64,000 nucleotides of DNA from CAIXSC01 sp046349915 (lineage in GTDB: Bacteria > Planctomycetota > Planctomycetia > Pirellulales > Pirellulaceae): contig JAXMBL010000004.1 of the NCBI GenBank assembly GCA_046349915.1, positions 620,001 through 684,000 on the forward strand, given 5' to 3'. Position numbers and translations under genes: made by a program. The notes under the pieces are model-generated. The model did not search any database. It was not told the DNA's origin and worked only from the letters and a program-made list of their open reading frames with translations. The number at the start of each line of letters is the position of its first letter. Position 1 is the first letter of the stretch. Below, one piece after another: positions 16,775 through 26,400 of the stretch.

Positions 16775-17380
16775 ATGAAACGATCGCTGGAACGTTGGTC
16801 CCCATTCGCCATCGCTGGGACCCTGTTGTTCGCTGCTGGCTGTTCCGCGACAAACGTCGGCCAATTGGAACGTTGCCAAGCCGACAAGAAACAACTGCTC
16901 TCGCGTGTGGTCGAGGAGCAGAAGCGATCCGAGAGTCTGACCACCGAGTTGCGGTCGGCGAACCAGAAGCTGGCGGACGCCGAGAAGCAGCTGGCACGCT
17001 TCTATGATCCTTCGCGCGGCAGTTTGGCGTCGGCGGGGGGTGGGTTGTCGTCCCCCGCGGGCCCGCTGGCTCGTAGCGGGGCGTCTCGCGGCTTTTCTAC
17101 CGGTCCCGAACCGATTGGTGCTGGGGTGTCGAACGGCGGGACGGGGCCAGGGAAGATGGCCAGCGGATCGGGTGGCAGCGGCTCGCTGTTCAGTGGTTCC
17201 AACCCCAGTCAGCCCTTGGCGTTTGGGATGCCTGGTGGGGCTGCCAGCGGCAGTGGGCGCGCGAACGTGCCCAGTCCACCCGCTTCGGTCAGTCTGGACC
17301 CGAGCGGTTTCGACCAATTAGCTCCCCTAAATGGCCGTTCTGAATCGGGTTGGATGCCAAAGTCGGCCCCTCGTCGGTAG
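16775..17380 (+). CDS. coiled-coil lipoprotein
   Basis: 201 residues from ATG 16775, chosen over an upstream ATG at 16718 because AAAGGAG precedes it at good spacing. The lipobox is LLFAAGC, giving a lipidated Cys near residue 23. A coiled coil (QLERCQADKKQLLSRVVEEQ to about residue 75) is followed by a Gly/Ser/Pro-rich disordered tail. It probably anchors in the membrane and spans the periplasm. It is third in the operon with the small secreted protein and the HTH protein. Confidence 0.7.
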   Translation: MKRSLERWSPFAIAGTLLFAAGCSATNVGQLERCQADKKQLLSRVVEEQKRSESLTTELRSANQKLADAEKQLARFYDPSRGSLASAGGGLSSPAGPLARSGASRGFSTGPEPIGAGVSNGGTGPGKMASGSGGSGSLFSGSNPSQPLAFGMPGGAASGSGRANVPSPPASVSLDPSGFDQLAPLNGRSESGWMPKSAPRR

Positions 17381-17409
17381 TTTGTACTACCTTTCGAACG
17401 CTCGGCACC

Positions 17410-17415
17410 TATAAT
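17410..17415 (+). promoter_or_regulatory. -10 box candidate for the lipoprotein-ccsBA unit
   Basis: TATAAT at 17410-17415. The nearest -35-like word, TTGTAC at 17382, is 22 bases away, which is too far for a standard promoter. Confidence 0.35.
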
Positions 17416-17548
17416 CTGGTGCGTCGGCTGGGAAACCCTTCCTAGTTCGATCTCGCGTTCCATTCCCTCCACTCCGGCTCCACCTGGGTCCGCACCGACG
17501 TGTCTATCACGGCGAGGTTGGCTGAGGCTGGCTGTCGATCTCGATCGC

Positions 17549-18655
17549 ATGAAGTCAATGATTCGTTGGTGTTCCTGTCTCCGCGGCATCCGTTTGCCGG
17601 CTGGGGCGAGTCTCTTGGTACTGCTGTCGTTGATCGGAGCGGGGTGTTCCAAGCCAGAACCAATTCGTCGCTACTCGGTGGAGAAGCCGCCCCATCGGAT
17701 GTTGGCGGCAATGCTTCCTCAAGGCAAGGAAGCTTGGTTCTTGAAAGTCTCCGGTCCGCGTGCCGATGTCGCTCGCCAGCGAGATGCGTTTGAGTCGTTT
17801 CTGAAGTCGGTGCGAGTGGAGGCGGGGGCGGCGAAGCCGGCCTGGAAGTTGCCAGAAGGCTGGAAAGAGGGGACGGGCTCGGGGGAACGCGTGTCGACGA
17901 TTGAGGTGCCGGGGGGCGAGAAGCCGCTCGAATTGACTGTCACCAAATTGCCGATTCCCGAACGAAAATTGGAAGACTATAAGCTGGAGAACGTCAACCG
18001 TTGGCGGCAGCAGATTCGGTTGGGGCCTTTGACGTCGAGCCAGTTCAAGAACGAGACGCGGGAAATCGCCTCCGCGGGCGAAGAGAAGTGGACCGTCGTC
18101 GACTTGGTCGGCACGATGTCGCCGCCTCGACGAGGCATGGGCATGGGCGGCATGGGAATGGGGATGGGCGGCATGGGCCCAGGCGGGGCGATGGGACCGG
18201 GCGGTCCGATCATGGGCGGGGACGAGGCGGCCGCTGGTCCTCCTCCGTTCGATCATCGTCAGCCCGAAGGTTGGAAGTTGGGGCCGCCGAAGCCCTTGAG
18301 AAAGCTGACCTACCTTGTGTCGCACGAGGGGCAAGCCGGCGAGGTGACGGTCATCAGCCTACCGGCCGCCGTCAACGATCTATTGTCGAACGTTAACCGC
18401 TGGCGGGAGCAAGTGAAGTTGCCCGCGGTGGATGAAGCGGGGTTGGCCAAGCTAGTGCAGCCCATTTCCCTGGGAGACTCGCCAGGGTCCTATGTGGAAC
18501 TGAAGGGGACCGGCGAGGGCGGCGAGTCGATTTTGGGAGTGATGGCGGTCCGCGGCGAGGAGGCTTGGTTCTTCAAATTCAAAGGACCGAGTCCGCTGAT
18601 CGAGCGGGAGAAGACTCGTTTTGATGAGTTCGTAAAATCGGTGCGGTTCAAGTAA
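17549..18655 (+). CDS. lipoprotein with duplicated domain, ccsBA neighbour
   Basis: 368 residues with lipobox LSLIGAGC. Two related halves are visible. Each has an EGWK motif (residues about 105 and 240), a VNRWRxQ motif (NVNRWRQQIRLGP and NVNRWREQVKLPA) and an ending like EAWFxKxxGP with FxxFxKSVR. A first, partial unit (EAWFLKVSGPRADV) precedes them. A Gly/Met-rich linker (GMGMGGMGMGMGGMGPGG) joins the halves. It lies 52 bases upstream of the cytochrome c synthase and probably assists it in the periplasm; that is inferred from position only. Confidence 0.7.
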   Translation: MKSMIRWCSCLRGIRLPAGASLLVLLSLIGAGCSKPEPIRRYSVEKPPHRMLAAMLPQGKEAWFLKVSGPRADVARQRDAFESFLKSVRVEAGAAKPAWKLPEGWKEGTGSGERVSTIEVPGGEKPLELTVTKLPIPERKLEDYKLENVNRWRQQIRLGPLTSSQFKNETREIASAGEEKWTVVDLVGTMSPPRRGMGMGGMGMGMGGMGPGGAMGPGGPIMGGDEAAAGPPPFDHRQPEGWKLGPPKPLRKLTYLVSHEGQAGEVTVISLPAAVNDLLSNVNRWREQVKLPAVDEAGLAKLVQPISLGDSPGSYVELKGTGEGGESILGVMAVRGEEAWFFKFKGPSPLIEREKTRFDEFVKSVRFK

Positions 18656-18707
18656 TCGCGGTAGTTCGGATTCGACTCGACTGGACTGATGATAGGGAGC
18701 GAAGAAC

Positions 18708-21700
18708 ATGGCCACGGATAGACTTGGAAACTCGGGACCGTATGCGGCGGAGCCCGTGGCAGGTTCCAGCGTCGATGTCGCCAAGATTGCTCGCGGGGCG
18801 GTCGAGTTTATTGCATCGCTGAAACTGACCGTTGCGTTGCTGGCCATCTCGATCGTGATCGTCTTCATCGGGACGTTGGCCCAGGCCCGCAAGGACATGT
18901 GGGACGTCATCGCCGATTACTTTGATGCTTGGATTGCGATCGTCCATATCGAAGACCTACTGCCGCCAGCTTGGTTTCCCAAGGCGAAAGTCTCGGGTCA
19001 GTTCCCCTTCTTTGGCGGAAAACTGATTGGCTGCGTCATGATGGCCAATCTGATTGCAGCGCATGTGATTCGATTCAAGGCGCAAGCACGCGGCCGGAAC
19101 CTCATGATCGGAATCGCGGCGATCGCTGCCGGAGTTGTTCTCACGACGCTTGTGATCTTGAGCGGTCACAATCATGGCGGCTTGCAAGGGAAGCCGCCCT
19201 TCTCGTGGACGGCCCTGTGGAATCTCTTGCGCATCGCACTCGTTGGTTCCGTCGGCGTCTGCGGCTACGGGCTGTACGTTATCGAACGTACGCGTCGCGC
19301 TGAGCGTTTCTTGCTATGGACGGGAACGCTGTTGTTGGCCGCGACGGTCGTCGTGCTGTTCCTGCCGGGCGCCAGCGAATTCTTGGGCGACGCGGGGATG
19401 CGAATTCTGTGGCAGTTGATCCAAGCGTCGTTCGCGGGCGGCGTATTGCTGGGGGGCTGCATCCTGGTGTTCGGCAAGCGAGGCGGCGTGGTGCTGTTGC
19501 ACAGCGGCATCGGCTTGCTGATGTTCGGCCAATTGATGGTCAGCCTGTTCGCGGTGGAAGAGCGAATGACGATCCGCGAAGGCGAAACGGTCAACTACGT
19601 GCAGGATATCCGCGGGGTTGAGTTGGCGGTGGTCGATCCATCGAATGCCGACCACGACGAAGTGATCGCGATTCCGTTGACGGAAAAAGGAAAGCAGACC
19701 CGCTTTGTGAAGGGGCCCGCGGGCGCCGAGGAATCGCAGTTGCCATTTGATGTGGAAGTGGTTGGCTTCTACAAGAACTCCACTTCGCTGATGCCGGTAA
19801 AGAGCGGTGATGAGAATCTCGCGACGGCTGGAGTCGGGTTGTCTTACCGCGTGGGGGAACTGCCGCAGAATAATGGGGCGAGTGCGGCGGGCGGCGTCGA
19901 TATCGCGGCCGCTTATGTGAAGTTCACGGAAAAAGCGTCGGGCAAAGATCTGGGCACGTACTTGTTCTCACAGGTGCTGTCTGAGCAGCATTATGTCGAG
20001 AAGATTTCGGTGGGCGGTAAGACTTACGAGGCTTCGCTGCGATTCAAGCGATCTTACAAGCCCTACTCGATCGCTTTGAAGGACGTGAAGAAAGACGACT
20101 ATCCGGGTACGACGATTCCCAAGAATTACTCGTCCGATATTCAACTGACCGACCCGGCCCGCTCGTTCGACGACGCGATCCACATTCGCATGAACGAACC
20201 GCTGCGATACGCGGGTGAGACATTTTACCAGAGCGGCTATAGGATGGACGAGGACGGCGTCGAGGTCACTGACCTCCAGGTCGTCACGAACACAGGCTGG
20301 ATGATCCCCTATGTCGCCTGCATGCTGGTGGTGATCGGCATGATGTTTCACTTCTGCCAGATTCTGGTGCGATTCCTGAAGCGGCTGACGGCCAACGAAC
20401 AAGCCAGTTTGGCGCTGGTGGCCGATGAATCGCTGATCGTCGGCGGGCCGGTCACGGCGCAGGCTGCTGATGCTCAGGAAACTGAATCGTCACAAGAAAG
20501 GGGAGGTCGACGAGGCAAGCGTAAGCATGAAGCCGTCTATCGCAGCGCGGAAAAGGAACAGGCGACTCCGGTCGGGACGTTGCTCGGACGCGGTTGGCTG
20601 CGTTTCGTTATTCCGGGACTGGTGATCGCTGGTTTTGTCGTGATCGTTGCCTACATGGCGCGCACGCCCAAGCCGGGAAAAGATGGATTCGATCTGGCTC
20701 GCTTTGGCCGACTGCCAGTGCTGGAGAAGGGGCGAGTGAAGCCGCTGGATACGTTGGCTCGCAACACGATGCGAGTGTTATCGAATCGCGAGACGTTCAA
20801 GGACTTGGACGGGAAGACTCAGCCCGCCATTCGTTGGTTCATCGACGTCATCACCGAGAAAGAGTCGCCCAACGCGACCTCGTTGAACGGCAATCCGCCC
20901 ATCGTGGCTCACGATTACAACGTCTTCCGGATCGAAAACGAAGATGTGTTGAATCTGCTGGGACTTGAACGACGTGCGGGATTCCGTTACTCGGTGAATG
21001 AATTGCTGCAAAAGATCCAGGACTTTGAAGAGCGAGTTGAGAAGGCTCGCGCGATGAAGTCGGAAGATCTGTCGACCTATGAGCGAAAGATCTTGGAATT
21101 AGACGGTCGTGTGCGAACGTTTACGTTGGTCAAGGCTTCGTTTACGCCGCTGAATCTGCCTTCCTTGCCGACGGAAGAGGAGTTTAACGCGAATCCCGAG
21201 GCGGCTCGCGCTCGACTCGATCGCATCAAACGCATGATGATGCAGATCCCGGAAATGGATCGACAGTTGGTGCGGATGCAGCCGCCGCGAGCGATTCCTT
21301 TCAAGCGCGAGGATGGCGAATGGCAGCCTTATGCCACGGCGGCGAACTTCGATTACCTCCAGCAAGCGTTGGGGCAGAAGCAGCAAGGCGACGAAGCAGT
21401 CGCTGCCTTTGGTCGGATCTTGCAGGCCTACGTCGAGAATGAGCCGCGTAAATTTGACGTCGCGATGAAGGATTACGAGCAACTGCTGGCGAAGCTGCGT
21501 CCCGATCTCTATAGCGCCTCGATCACCTCGTTCGAGTCTCGCTTCAATCAACTCGCGCCGTTTTCGTGGACCGCCTATACCTATGTGCTGGCTTTTGCCT
21601 TTACGGCGCTGGCGTGGCTGATGTGGATCTTTGGATTCCATCGTCCTTTCAATCGACTGGCGTTCTGGATCATCGTCTGTACCTTGGTGGTGCACACGGG

Positions 21701-22514
21701 AGCGCTCGTGGCTCGCGTGGTGATCTCCGGTCGACCGCCGGTGACCAATTTGTACTCGTCGGCCGTCTTCATCGGTTGGGGGTGCGTGGTCTTCGGCGTG
21801 GTGTTGGAGAAGATCATGAAGCTGGGGATCGGCAACATTGTGGCTTCGTCCGCGGGATTCGTGACGCTGGTCATCGCCGATAAACTGGCGCTCGACGGCG
21901 AAACGATGGCGGTGATGCAGGCGGTGCTAGACACTCAGTTCTGGTTGTCGACGCACGTGGTCTGCATCACGTTGGGATATTCCGCAACCTATGTGGCGGG
22001 TCTCCTGGGAATTGTGTACTTGGTGGGACGACTCATACCAGGCGTGATCGAAAAGCCGATCGCTCGACATCAAGGCGCGGATCTCAGTCTAGGAAAGGCC
22101 TTGGGACTGATGACCTATGGAGTCGTCTGTTTCGCGCTGTTCTTCAGCTTCTGGGGCACCGTGCTGGGAGGACTGTGGGCCGATGACTCGTGGGGCCGCT
22201 TCTGGGGTTGGGATCCCAAGGAGAACGGTGCGTTGATCATTGTGCTGTGGAACGCGGTTGTTCTGCACGCTCTGTGGGATCGCATGGTCGGCGACCGTGG
22301 ACTCGCCATGCTGGCGGTCGGCGGCAATATCGTCACCAGTTGGTCCTGGTTCGGAGTCAACGAACTGGGCGTGGGATTGCATTCCTACGGTTTCACCGAA
22401 GGGGTGCTTTTCACTCTATCCATGGTCGTGCTCGCTCACCTGGGCTTCATCGCGATCGGCTGGATTCCAGTCCTTAATCGTCGAAACGAACCACTAAAGG
22501 CAGCGCAATCGTAA
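18708..22514 (+). CDS. ccsBA: ResB-CcsA fusion cytochrome c synthase
   Basis: 1268 residues. The N-terminal ResB/CcsB part has membrane helices from LKLTVALLAISIVIVFIGTL and a large periplasmic region with FYKNSTS and NEPLRYAGETFYQSGYRMD. A central linker (residues about 590-940) includes LPVLEKGRVKPLDTLARNT and a helical stretch. The C-terminal CcsA has the haem-binding WWD domain (DDSWGRFWGWDPKENGA, near residue 1155) and flanking His in STHVVCI and GLHSYGF. It transports haem and attaches it to CxxCH apoproteins outside the membrane. AGGGAG precedes the start. Long fusions of this kind are known in planctomycetes. The c-type DUF1549 and DUF1592 proteins in this window are probable substrates. 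Confidence 0.9.
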   Translation: MATDRLGNSGPYAAEPVAGSSVDVAKIARGAVEFIASLKLTVALLAISIVIVFIGTLAQARKDMWDVIADYFDAWIAIVHIEDLLPPAWFPKAKVSGQFPFFGGKLIGCVMMANLIAAHVIRFKAQARGRNLMIGIAAIAAGVVLTTLVILSGHNHGGLQGKPPFSWTALWNLLRIALVGSVGVCGYGLYVIERTRRAERFLLWTGTLLLAATVVVLFLPGASEFLGDAGMRILWQLIQASFAGGVLLGGCILVFGKRGGVVLLHSGIGLLMFGQLMVSLFAVEERMTIREGETVNYVQDIRGVELAVVDPSNADHDEVIAIPLTEKGKQTRFVKGPAGAEESQLPFDVEVVGFYKNSTSLMPVKSGDENLATAGVGLSYRVGELPQNNGASAAGGVDIAAAYVKFTEKASGKDLGTYLFSQVLSEQHYVEKISVGGKTYEASLRFKRSYKPYSIALKDVKKDDYPGTTIPKNYSSDIQLTDPARSFDDAIHIRMNEPLRYAGETFYQSGYRMDEDGVEVTDLQVVTNTGWMIPYVACMLVVIGMMFHFCQILVRFLKRLTANEQASLALVADESLIVGGPVTAQAADAQETESSQERGGRRGKRKHEAVYRSAEKEQATPVGTLLGRGWLRFVIPGLVIAGFVVIVAYMARTPKPGKDGFDLARFGRLPVLEKGRVKPLDTLARNTMRVLSNRETFKDLDGKTQPAIRWFIDVITEKESPNATSLNGNPPIVAHDYNVFRIENEDVLNLLGLERRAGFRYSVNELLQKIQDFEERVEKARAMKSEDLSTYERKILELDGRVRTFTLVKASFTPLNLPSLPTEEEFNANPEAARARLDRIKRMMMQIPEMDRQLVRMQPPRAIPFKREDGEWQPYATAANFDYLQQALGQKQQGDEAVAAFGRILQAYVENEPRKFDVAMKDYEQLLAKLRPDLYSASITSFESRFNQLAPFSWTAYTYVLAFAFTALAWLMWIFGFHRPFNRLAFWIIVCTLVVHTGALVARVVISGRPPVTNLYSSAVFIGWGCVVFGVVLEKIMKLGIGNIVASSAGFVTLVIADKLALDGETMAVMQAVLDTQFWLSTHVVCITLGYSATYVAGLLGIVYLVGRLIPGVIEKPIARHQGADLSLGKALGLMTYGVVCFALFFSFWGTVLGGLWADDSWGRFWGWDPKENGALIIVLWNAVVLHALWDRMVGDRGLAMLAVGGNIVTSWSWFGVNELGVGLHSYGFTEGVLFTLSMVVLAHLGFIAIGWIPVLNRRNEPLKAAQS

Positions 22515-22635
22515 GTGCTCTCTCGTCGAACGAGTTTCTGACCACTACACAGCGGATGACCGCTCCGGAGGGCCATCCGTTGTCTGTTGTTGGAGAGTTT
22601 CAGGTTCCGCGAGTTCACGGAACACGGAAGGTAGT

Positions 22636-22698
22636 GGACCACGAATGGCACGAATGTCACCATCCACTCATTCGTGCGATTCGTGCGATTCGTGGTAC
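22636..22698. repeat. short element ending in inverted ACCACGAAT words
   Basis: GGACCACGAAT at the left, GATTCGTGGTAC at the right, with several ATTCGTG/CACGAAT words between. It resembles the longer element at 30876-31091. The rest of 22515-22742 holds nothing recognisable. Confidence 0.55.
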
Positions 22699-22742
22699 AG
22701 ACAGTCGTGGTACAACCATTCGTGGTTCAACTTGACGCTGCC

Positions 22743-23867
22743 CTAGACGATCGCGGCTCGTAATTCCCTCACGAAGTGTTCCACATCGGCCGGCGTGTTG
22801 TATCCGTGGAACGCCACTCGCAGTCGCCCTGCGTGGCTCATTACATGGATGTTTTGAGTGCGTAACCGTTGGTGAATTCGCTCGAAGTCGGGATGACGGA
22901 AGGCGAGAATGCCGGCCAGTTGTTGGGGGACTCGAGGGGAAAGAAGTTCGACGGGCAGTTGAGTGAGTTCATCCAGGCACTGTTGGACAAGCGGTTGAGC
23001 AACTCGTGCAATGTTGTCCACGCCGATCGAGCAGAGATAATCGAGCGCTGCGCGAATGGCATAGACGGCCGGATAGTTGGGCATGCCGACCGTGAAACTG
23101 GCGGCGCCGGGTTTGCTAATCGCCTTGGTGAACCGCTGGGGGCCGAAGGGATCATGCAAGTTGAACCAGCCGCCTGCCGGGACGGTCCACGCCGCTTCGG
23201 CCGCGCGAGGGACGCCTACGAGTCCCCCGCCGTGACTCGCCAGAATCCACTTGTGCGTGCTGCTGACGATCAAGTCCACGCCCGTCAGCACCAAGGGAAT
23301 TCGTCCCAACGCTTGAGTGACATCGACGGCGATCAAGGCCGGCGAGTGTCGACGAACGACGGCGATCAACTCGGCCAAATCCACTCGGAATCCGTTGAAG
23401 AAACTGACCAGCGAAGTGGTGACGAGTCGAGTATGCGAATTGAGGAGCGGGACAAGGTCGTCGAAGTGCAGAATCCCCTCGCGGTGTCGCCAGACTCGCG
23501 CGCGTGCCGGACAGTCGTGTTGCAGCCAAGGAGTGGCGCCGGCGGGGAAGTCCAGGTCGTTAATGACCACTTCATCGCCATCGCGGAGTCGCAACGCTTG
23601 AGCGGCGAGATTGTAGGCCTCGGAGGAACACGAACAGAGAGTAACCTCCTGAGGCGAGAGTCCATACAGTTCGGCGACTCGAACTTTGGCGGCTTCCCAG
23701 TGGGCGGCATGTCGCGGACGGCCATCCATGCCCAGCTCTTTGTCGGCGAAGTACTCGAGCAACGCATCACGGACCGCAAGCGGCGGAATTCCCTCGGCGG
23801 CCGTGTTGAGATAGGTTTTTCCCGCGAGCGAGGGAAAATCACGAGAGCGAGATTCGGCGGTGAGCAT
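22743..23867 (-). CDS. aminotransferase class V (cysteine desulfurase-like fold)
   Basis: 374 residues. The PLP lysine is in SSTHKW near residue 217, the aspartate that contacts the pyridine is in ALIAVDVTQALG, and the phosphate site is in LCSCSSEAYNLAA. The N-terminal FPSLAGKTYLNTAAEGIPP is the standard opening. No Cys-persulfide loop typical of IscS/SufS is obvious, so a desulfurase role is not claimed; isopenicillin-N-epimerase-like or kynureninase-like relatives are possible. It is divergent from the DUF493 gene and is not in an operon. Confidence 0.8.
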   Translation of the reverse strand: MLTAESRSRDFPSLAGKTYLNTAAEGIPPLAVRDALLEYFADKELGMDGRPRHAAHWEAAKVRVAELYGLSPQEVTLCSCSSEAYNLAAQALRLRDGDEVVINDLDFPAGATPWLQHDCPARARVWRHREGILHFDDLVPLLNSHTRLVTTSLVSFFNGFRVDLAELIAVVRRHSPALIAVDVTQALGRIPLVLTGVDLIVSSTHKWILASHGGGLVGVPRAAEAAWTVPAGGWFNLHDPFGPQRFTKAISKPGAASFTVGMPNYPAVYAIRAALDYLCSIGVDNIARVAQPLVQQCLDELTQLPVELLSPRVPQQLAGILAFRHPDFERIHQRLRTQNIHVMSHAGRLRVAFHGYNTPADVEHFVRELRAAIV

Positions 23868-24010
23868 GGTGGGACTCCCGGAAGGATGACGCTCAAACTG
23901 GCCGCTTCCCCGAAGCGACTCGCCAGATCACGCGTCTCTGCCTATGATAACCCATTCAGCACAGCCGCTGCCGCCAGTCATTTAACTCGAAGCGCGAGTG
24001 GATTGAACCG

Positions 24011-24310
24011 ATGAGCGATCCCCAAGCCGAGCGTCAACATCGCCTTGACCTGCTCAATGCCACGCATCAATTTCCCACTCGTGTGACCATCAAGGTGATC
24101 GGCGACAATCGGGCGACGTTTCTGGACGAGGTCGTGGCGGAAATCAGAATCGAGATGACCGTGGACGAAATGCCTCCGTATGTGGTGCGCGAAGCGCGAG
24201 GAGGCCGACATATCGCGATTACCCTGGAGCCGCATCTGGATGACGCCGAACGAGTGCTCGCGGTGTATGCTCGTTTGCAACGAATTCAGGGGGTCGTGTT
24301 GCTGCTGTAG
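24011..24310 (+). CDS. DUF493 (YbeD-like) protein
   Basis: 99 residues. The core TRVTIKVIGDNRATFLDEVV and ITLEPHLDDAERVLAVYARL give the ACT-like beta-alpha-beta-beta-alpha-beta fold of DUF493. The C-terminal LQRIQGVVLLL matches the usual ending in which VKxVL is common. The biochemical role of the family is unknown; E. coli YbeD sits near lipoate genes. The MATE gene starts 12 bases downstream, so the two are co-transcribed. Confidence 0.8.
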   Translation: MSDPQAERQHRLDLLNATHQFPTRVTIKVIGDNRATFLDEVVAEIRIEMTVDEMPPYVVREARGGRHIAITLEPHLDDAERVLAVYARLQRIQGVVLLL

Positions 24311-24322
24311 CAGCCGAGCGTC

Positions 24323-25717
24323 ATGAATTCGTCGATCGTTTCGTCCGCTGGCACGCTACGTCCTTTGTTGCGTCTTGCGCTTCCGGTGTTGGCCGAAGAG
24401 CTGTTGAATCTCTTGGTGGGATACACGGACTGGTGGCTCACTGGCAATTACCTGGAAGGCGCCGCCTATCAGGCGGCCATGGGACTGTTGGCCTACCTGC
24501 TGTGGTTGGCGCCAAGTTTGTTCGCGGCGGTGGCTATCGGCGCGACGGCCCTCGTCGCTCGCAAGGTAGGCGCCGGAGATGCGGCGTCCGCTCGCCGAGT
24601 GGCTCATCAGGCGCTGCTGGTGGGCAGCGCGATCGCGCTGATCGCGACCTTGGCGGCAACCTATGGCGGACTCCCCTTCATTCGTCTGTTGCAACTGCCC
24701 GATGAGGCGACTCCGTTGGCTTGGGAGTACCTGCGCTGGGTGTTGCCAGCCATTCCCGCCATCATGCTCGAACAAGTCGCAATCGCGATCCTGCGCGGCG
24801 CTGGAGATACCGTCACGGGGCTGATGGCGAAGGTGGTGGTCAACATCGTCAATACCACGCTGAGCGCGGTGTTGCTGACAGGCGCTCTGGGGTTCCCGCA
24901 ATTGGGGTGGATCGGACTGGCGATCGGAACCAGCGTGGGACACATCGTGGGAGCGCTGATTCTCGTGACGGTGCTGGTGCGAGGACGAGCTGGAATGCAG
25001 TGGCGGTTGAGTGAACTGACGTGGGATGGGCCGCTCACTCGTCACATGTTGAAGATCGGCATCCCCGGAGGCATGGATGTGTTGGCCGTGCTGGGTTGCC
25101 ACCTGACTTATGTCTCGATCATCAATACGCTAGGCGCCGACGCGGCGGCCGCGCATGGACTGGGAGTCGAACTGGAGGCGCTGGCCTACGCGCCGGCGTC
25201 GTCCTTCGCCGTCGCGGCCGCGACGATGACCGGGCAACTGCTGGGCGCGAATCAGCTAGGTCGAGCTCGACGCATGGTGCTGTGGGCGATTCTGGTCGGC
25301 GTCGTCTTCATGTCGACCATGGGCGCCTTGTTTCATCAGTACGGCGGATCGCTGGCCAACGTGTTTGTCGGCGAGTCATCTCCGCGAACGGCGGCGCTCA
25401 CCACCAACTACCTCAAAATCGTCTCGTTCTCGATGCCCTTCCTCGCCATCACGATGGTGCTGACCGGAGTGCTGCGCGGCGCGGGGGACACTCTCTGCTC
25501 GCTGGCGGTTACCTTTACCGGCTTGGCCTTGATCCGAGTGCCCGGCGCTGCTTGGCTGGCGTGGAGCGAATTCACAGTGCCAGGCACGACTTGGACGATC
25601 GACGGCTGGGACTGGGGCGTCCATGGCGCCTGGTGGGCCATGGTATTCGACGTGTCGCTGCGCAGCAGCCTGCTCTTAATCCGCTTCGTCACCGGCGGCT
25701 GGACGAAACAACGCTAG
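24323..25717 (+). CDS. MATE family multidrug/toxin exporter
   Basis: 464 residues with twelve hydrophobic segments. The opening LRLALPVLAEELLNLLVGYTD and the AIGATALVARKVGAGDA block are typical of the first MATE lobe; SSFAVAAATMTGQLLGANQL is the matching block in the second lobe. MATE proteins export organic cations or other solutes with Na or H exchange. The substrate cannot be read. It follows the DUF493 gene by 12 bases; the pairing does not suggest a substrate. Confidence 0.85.
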   Translation: MNSSIVSSAGTLRPLLRLALPVLAEELLNLLVGYTDWWLTGNYLEGAAYQAAMGLLAYLLWLAPSLFAAVAIGATALVARKVGAGDAASARRVAHQALLVGSAIALIATLAATYGGLPFIRLLQLPDEATPLAWEYLRWVLPAIPAIMLEQVAIAILRGAGDTVTGLMAKVVVNIVNTTLSAVLLTGALGFPQLGWIGLAIGTSVGHIVGALILVTVLVRGRAGMQWRLSELTWDGPLTRHMLKIGIPGGMDVLAVLGCHLTYVSIINTLGADAAAAHGLGVELEALAYAPASSFAVAAATMTGQLLGANQLGRARRMVLWAILVGVVFMSTMGALFHQYGGSLANVFVGESSPRTAALTTNYLKIVSFSMPFLAITMVLTGVLRGAGDTLCSLAVTFTGLALIRVPGAAWLAWSEFTVPGTTWTIDGWDWGVHGAWWAMVFDVSLRSSLLLIRFVTGGWTKQR

Positions 25718-25845
25718 AGTTGTGCGAGCAGGCCCGGCGCAAGCCGACTCTTATGCCAACCGTTGATCCACGGAATCTACTGCGCGTTGATCGGTCCGGT
25801 CTCGCCCTGTCCAGCGGCAACACTCGACCGTGATGGTCGGAATGC

Positions 25846-25871
25846 TACAATATCTACGGGCCTCAAAGGAG
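25846..25871 (+). promoter_or_regulatory. -10 box and ribosome site of the toxin-antitoxin-like pair
   Basis: TACAAT at 25846-25851 and AAAGGAG at 25865-25871, seven bases before the ATG at 25879. The -35 box is not clear. Confidence 0.45.
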
Positions 25872-25878
25872 ATCGGAA

Positions 25879-26088
25879 ATGATACGAATCGTCGTTCAAG
25901 CAGAAGTTGCCGATCAGATTCGGCGTTCCGACGGTCGGATCGAGTTGGTTGATGACCATGGCAACTGTGTTGGGGTCGTGCGGCGACCGCCAACTGACGA
26001 GGAAGTCAAGTTGGCAAAGTCCCGGGTCGGTTGCACTGGGCCGAAGTTCACAATCGATGAACTCATCTCGAAAGTCGAGACACTGTGA
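25879..26088 (+). CDS. small antitoxin-like protein
   Basis: 69 residues. The N-terminal MIRIVVQAEVADQIRRSDGR resembles a short beta-strand and helix region; the C-terminal TGPKFTIDELISKVETL looks like the toxin-wrapping tail of small antitoxins. It overlaps the next gene by four bases, the usual layout of type II antitoxin-toxin pairs. No antitoxin family can be named. A strong ribosome site precedes it. Confidence 0.55.
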   Translation: MIRIVVQAEVADQIRRSDGRIELVDDHGNCVGVVRRPPTDEEVKLAKSRVGCTGPKFTIDELISKVETL

Positions 26089-26336
26089 TCTACGAAGTCT
26101 TGTTGTCGTTGGACGCGGTGGAGGATGTTTTGCGCATCACGATGGAGAGCGGCGCCAAATCGGACGTCATTAAGGCATCAAGAGAGATTCAAGACGCATT
26201 GCGATCGGATCCGGCCGCCGCAGGGGAATTCTTGAGCGAAGGTTTGTATTTCATCGACCGCGAGCCATTACGCGCGTTCTATACGATCGACACGGCTGAG
26301 ATGCTGGTCGAAATTGTCAACGTAAAGCAGGTATGA
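26085..26336 (+). CDS. RelE/ParE-like putative toxin
   Basis: 83 residues from GTG 26085, overlapping the upstream stop. The layout (helix EDVLRITMESGAKSDVIKAS, then REIQDALRSDPAAAGEF, then strands EGLYFIDREPLRAFYTID and MLVEIVNVKQV) matches small RelE/ParE-fold proteins, which end in a beta-sheet with the active residues. No catalytic signature is certain. Its place behind the antitoxin-like gene supports the call. An alternative is an unrelated small conserved protein. Confidence 0.5.
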   Translation: MIYEVLLSLDAVEDVLRITMESGAKSDVIKASREIQDALRSDPAAAGEFLSEGLYFIDREPLRAFYTIDTAEMLVEIVNVKQV

Positions 26337-26400
26337 TTTCGTCAACGAGTGGCAGGAGCCCAAATAGAGCCTTTCCCACTCGCTGGCCGAACGCTACTCT

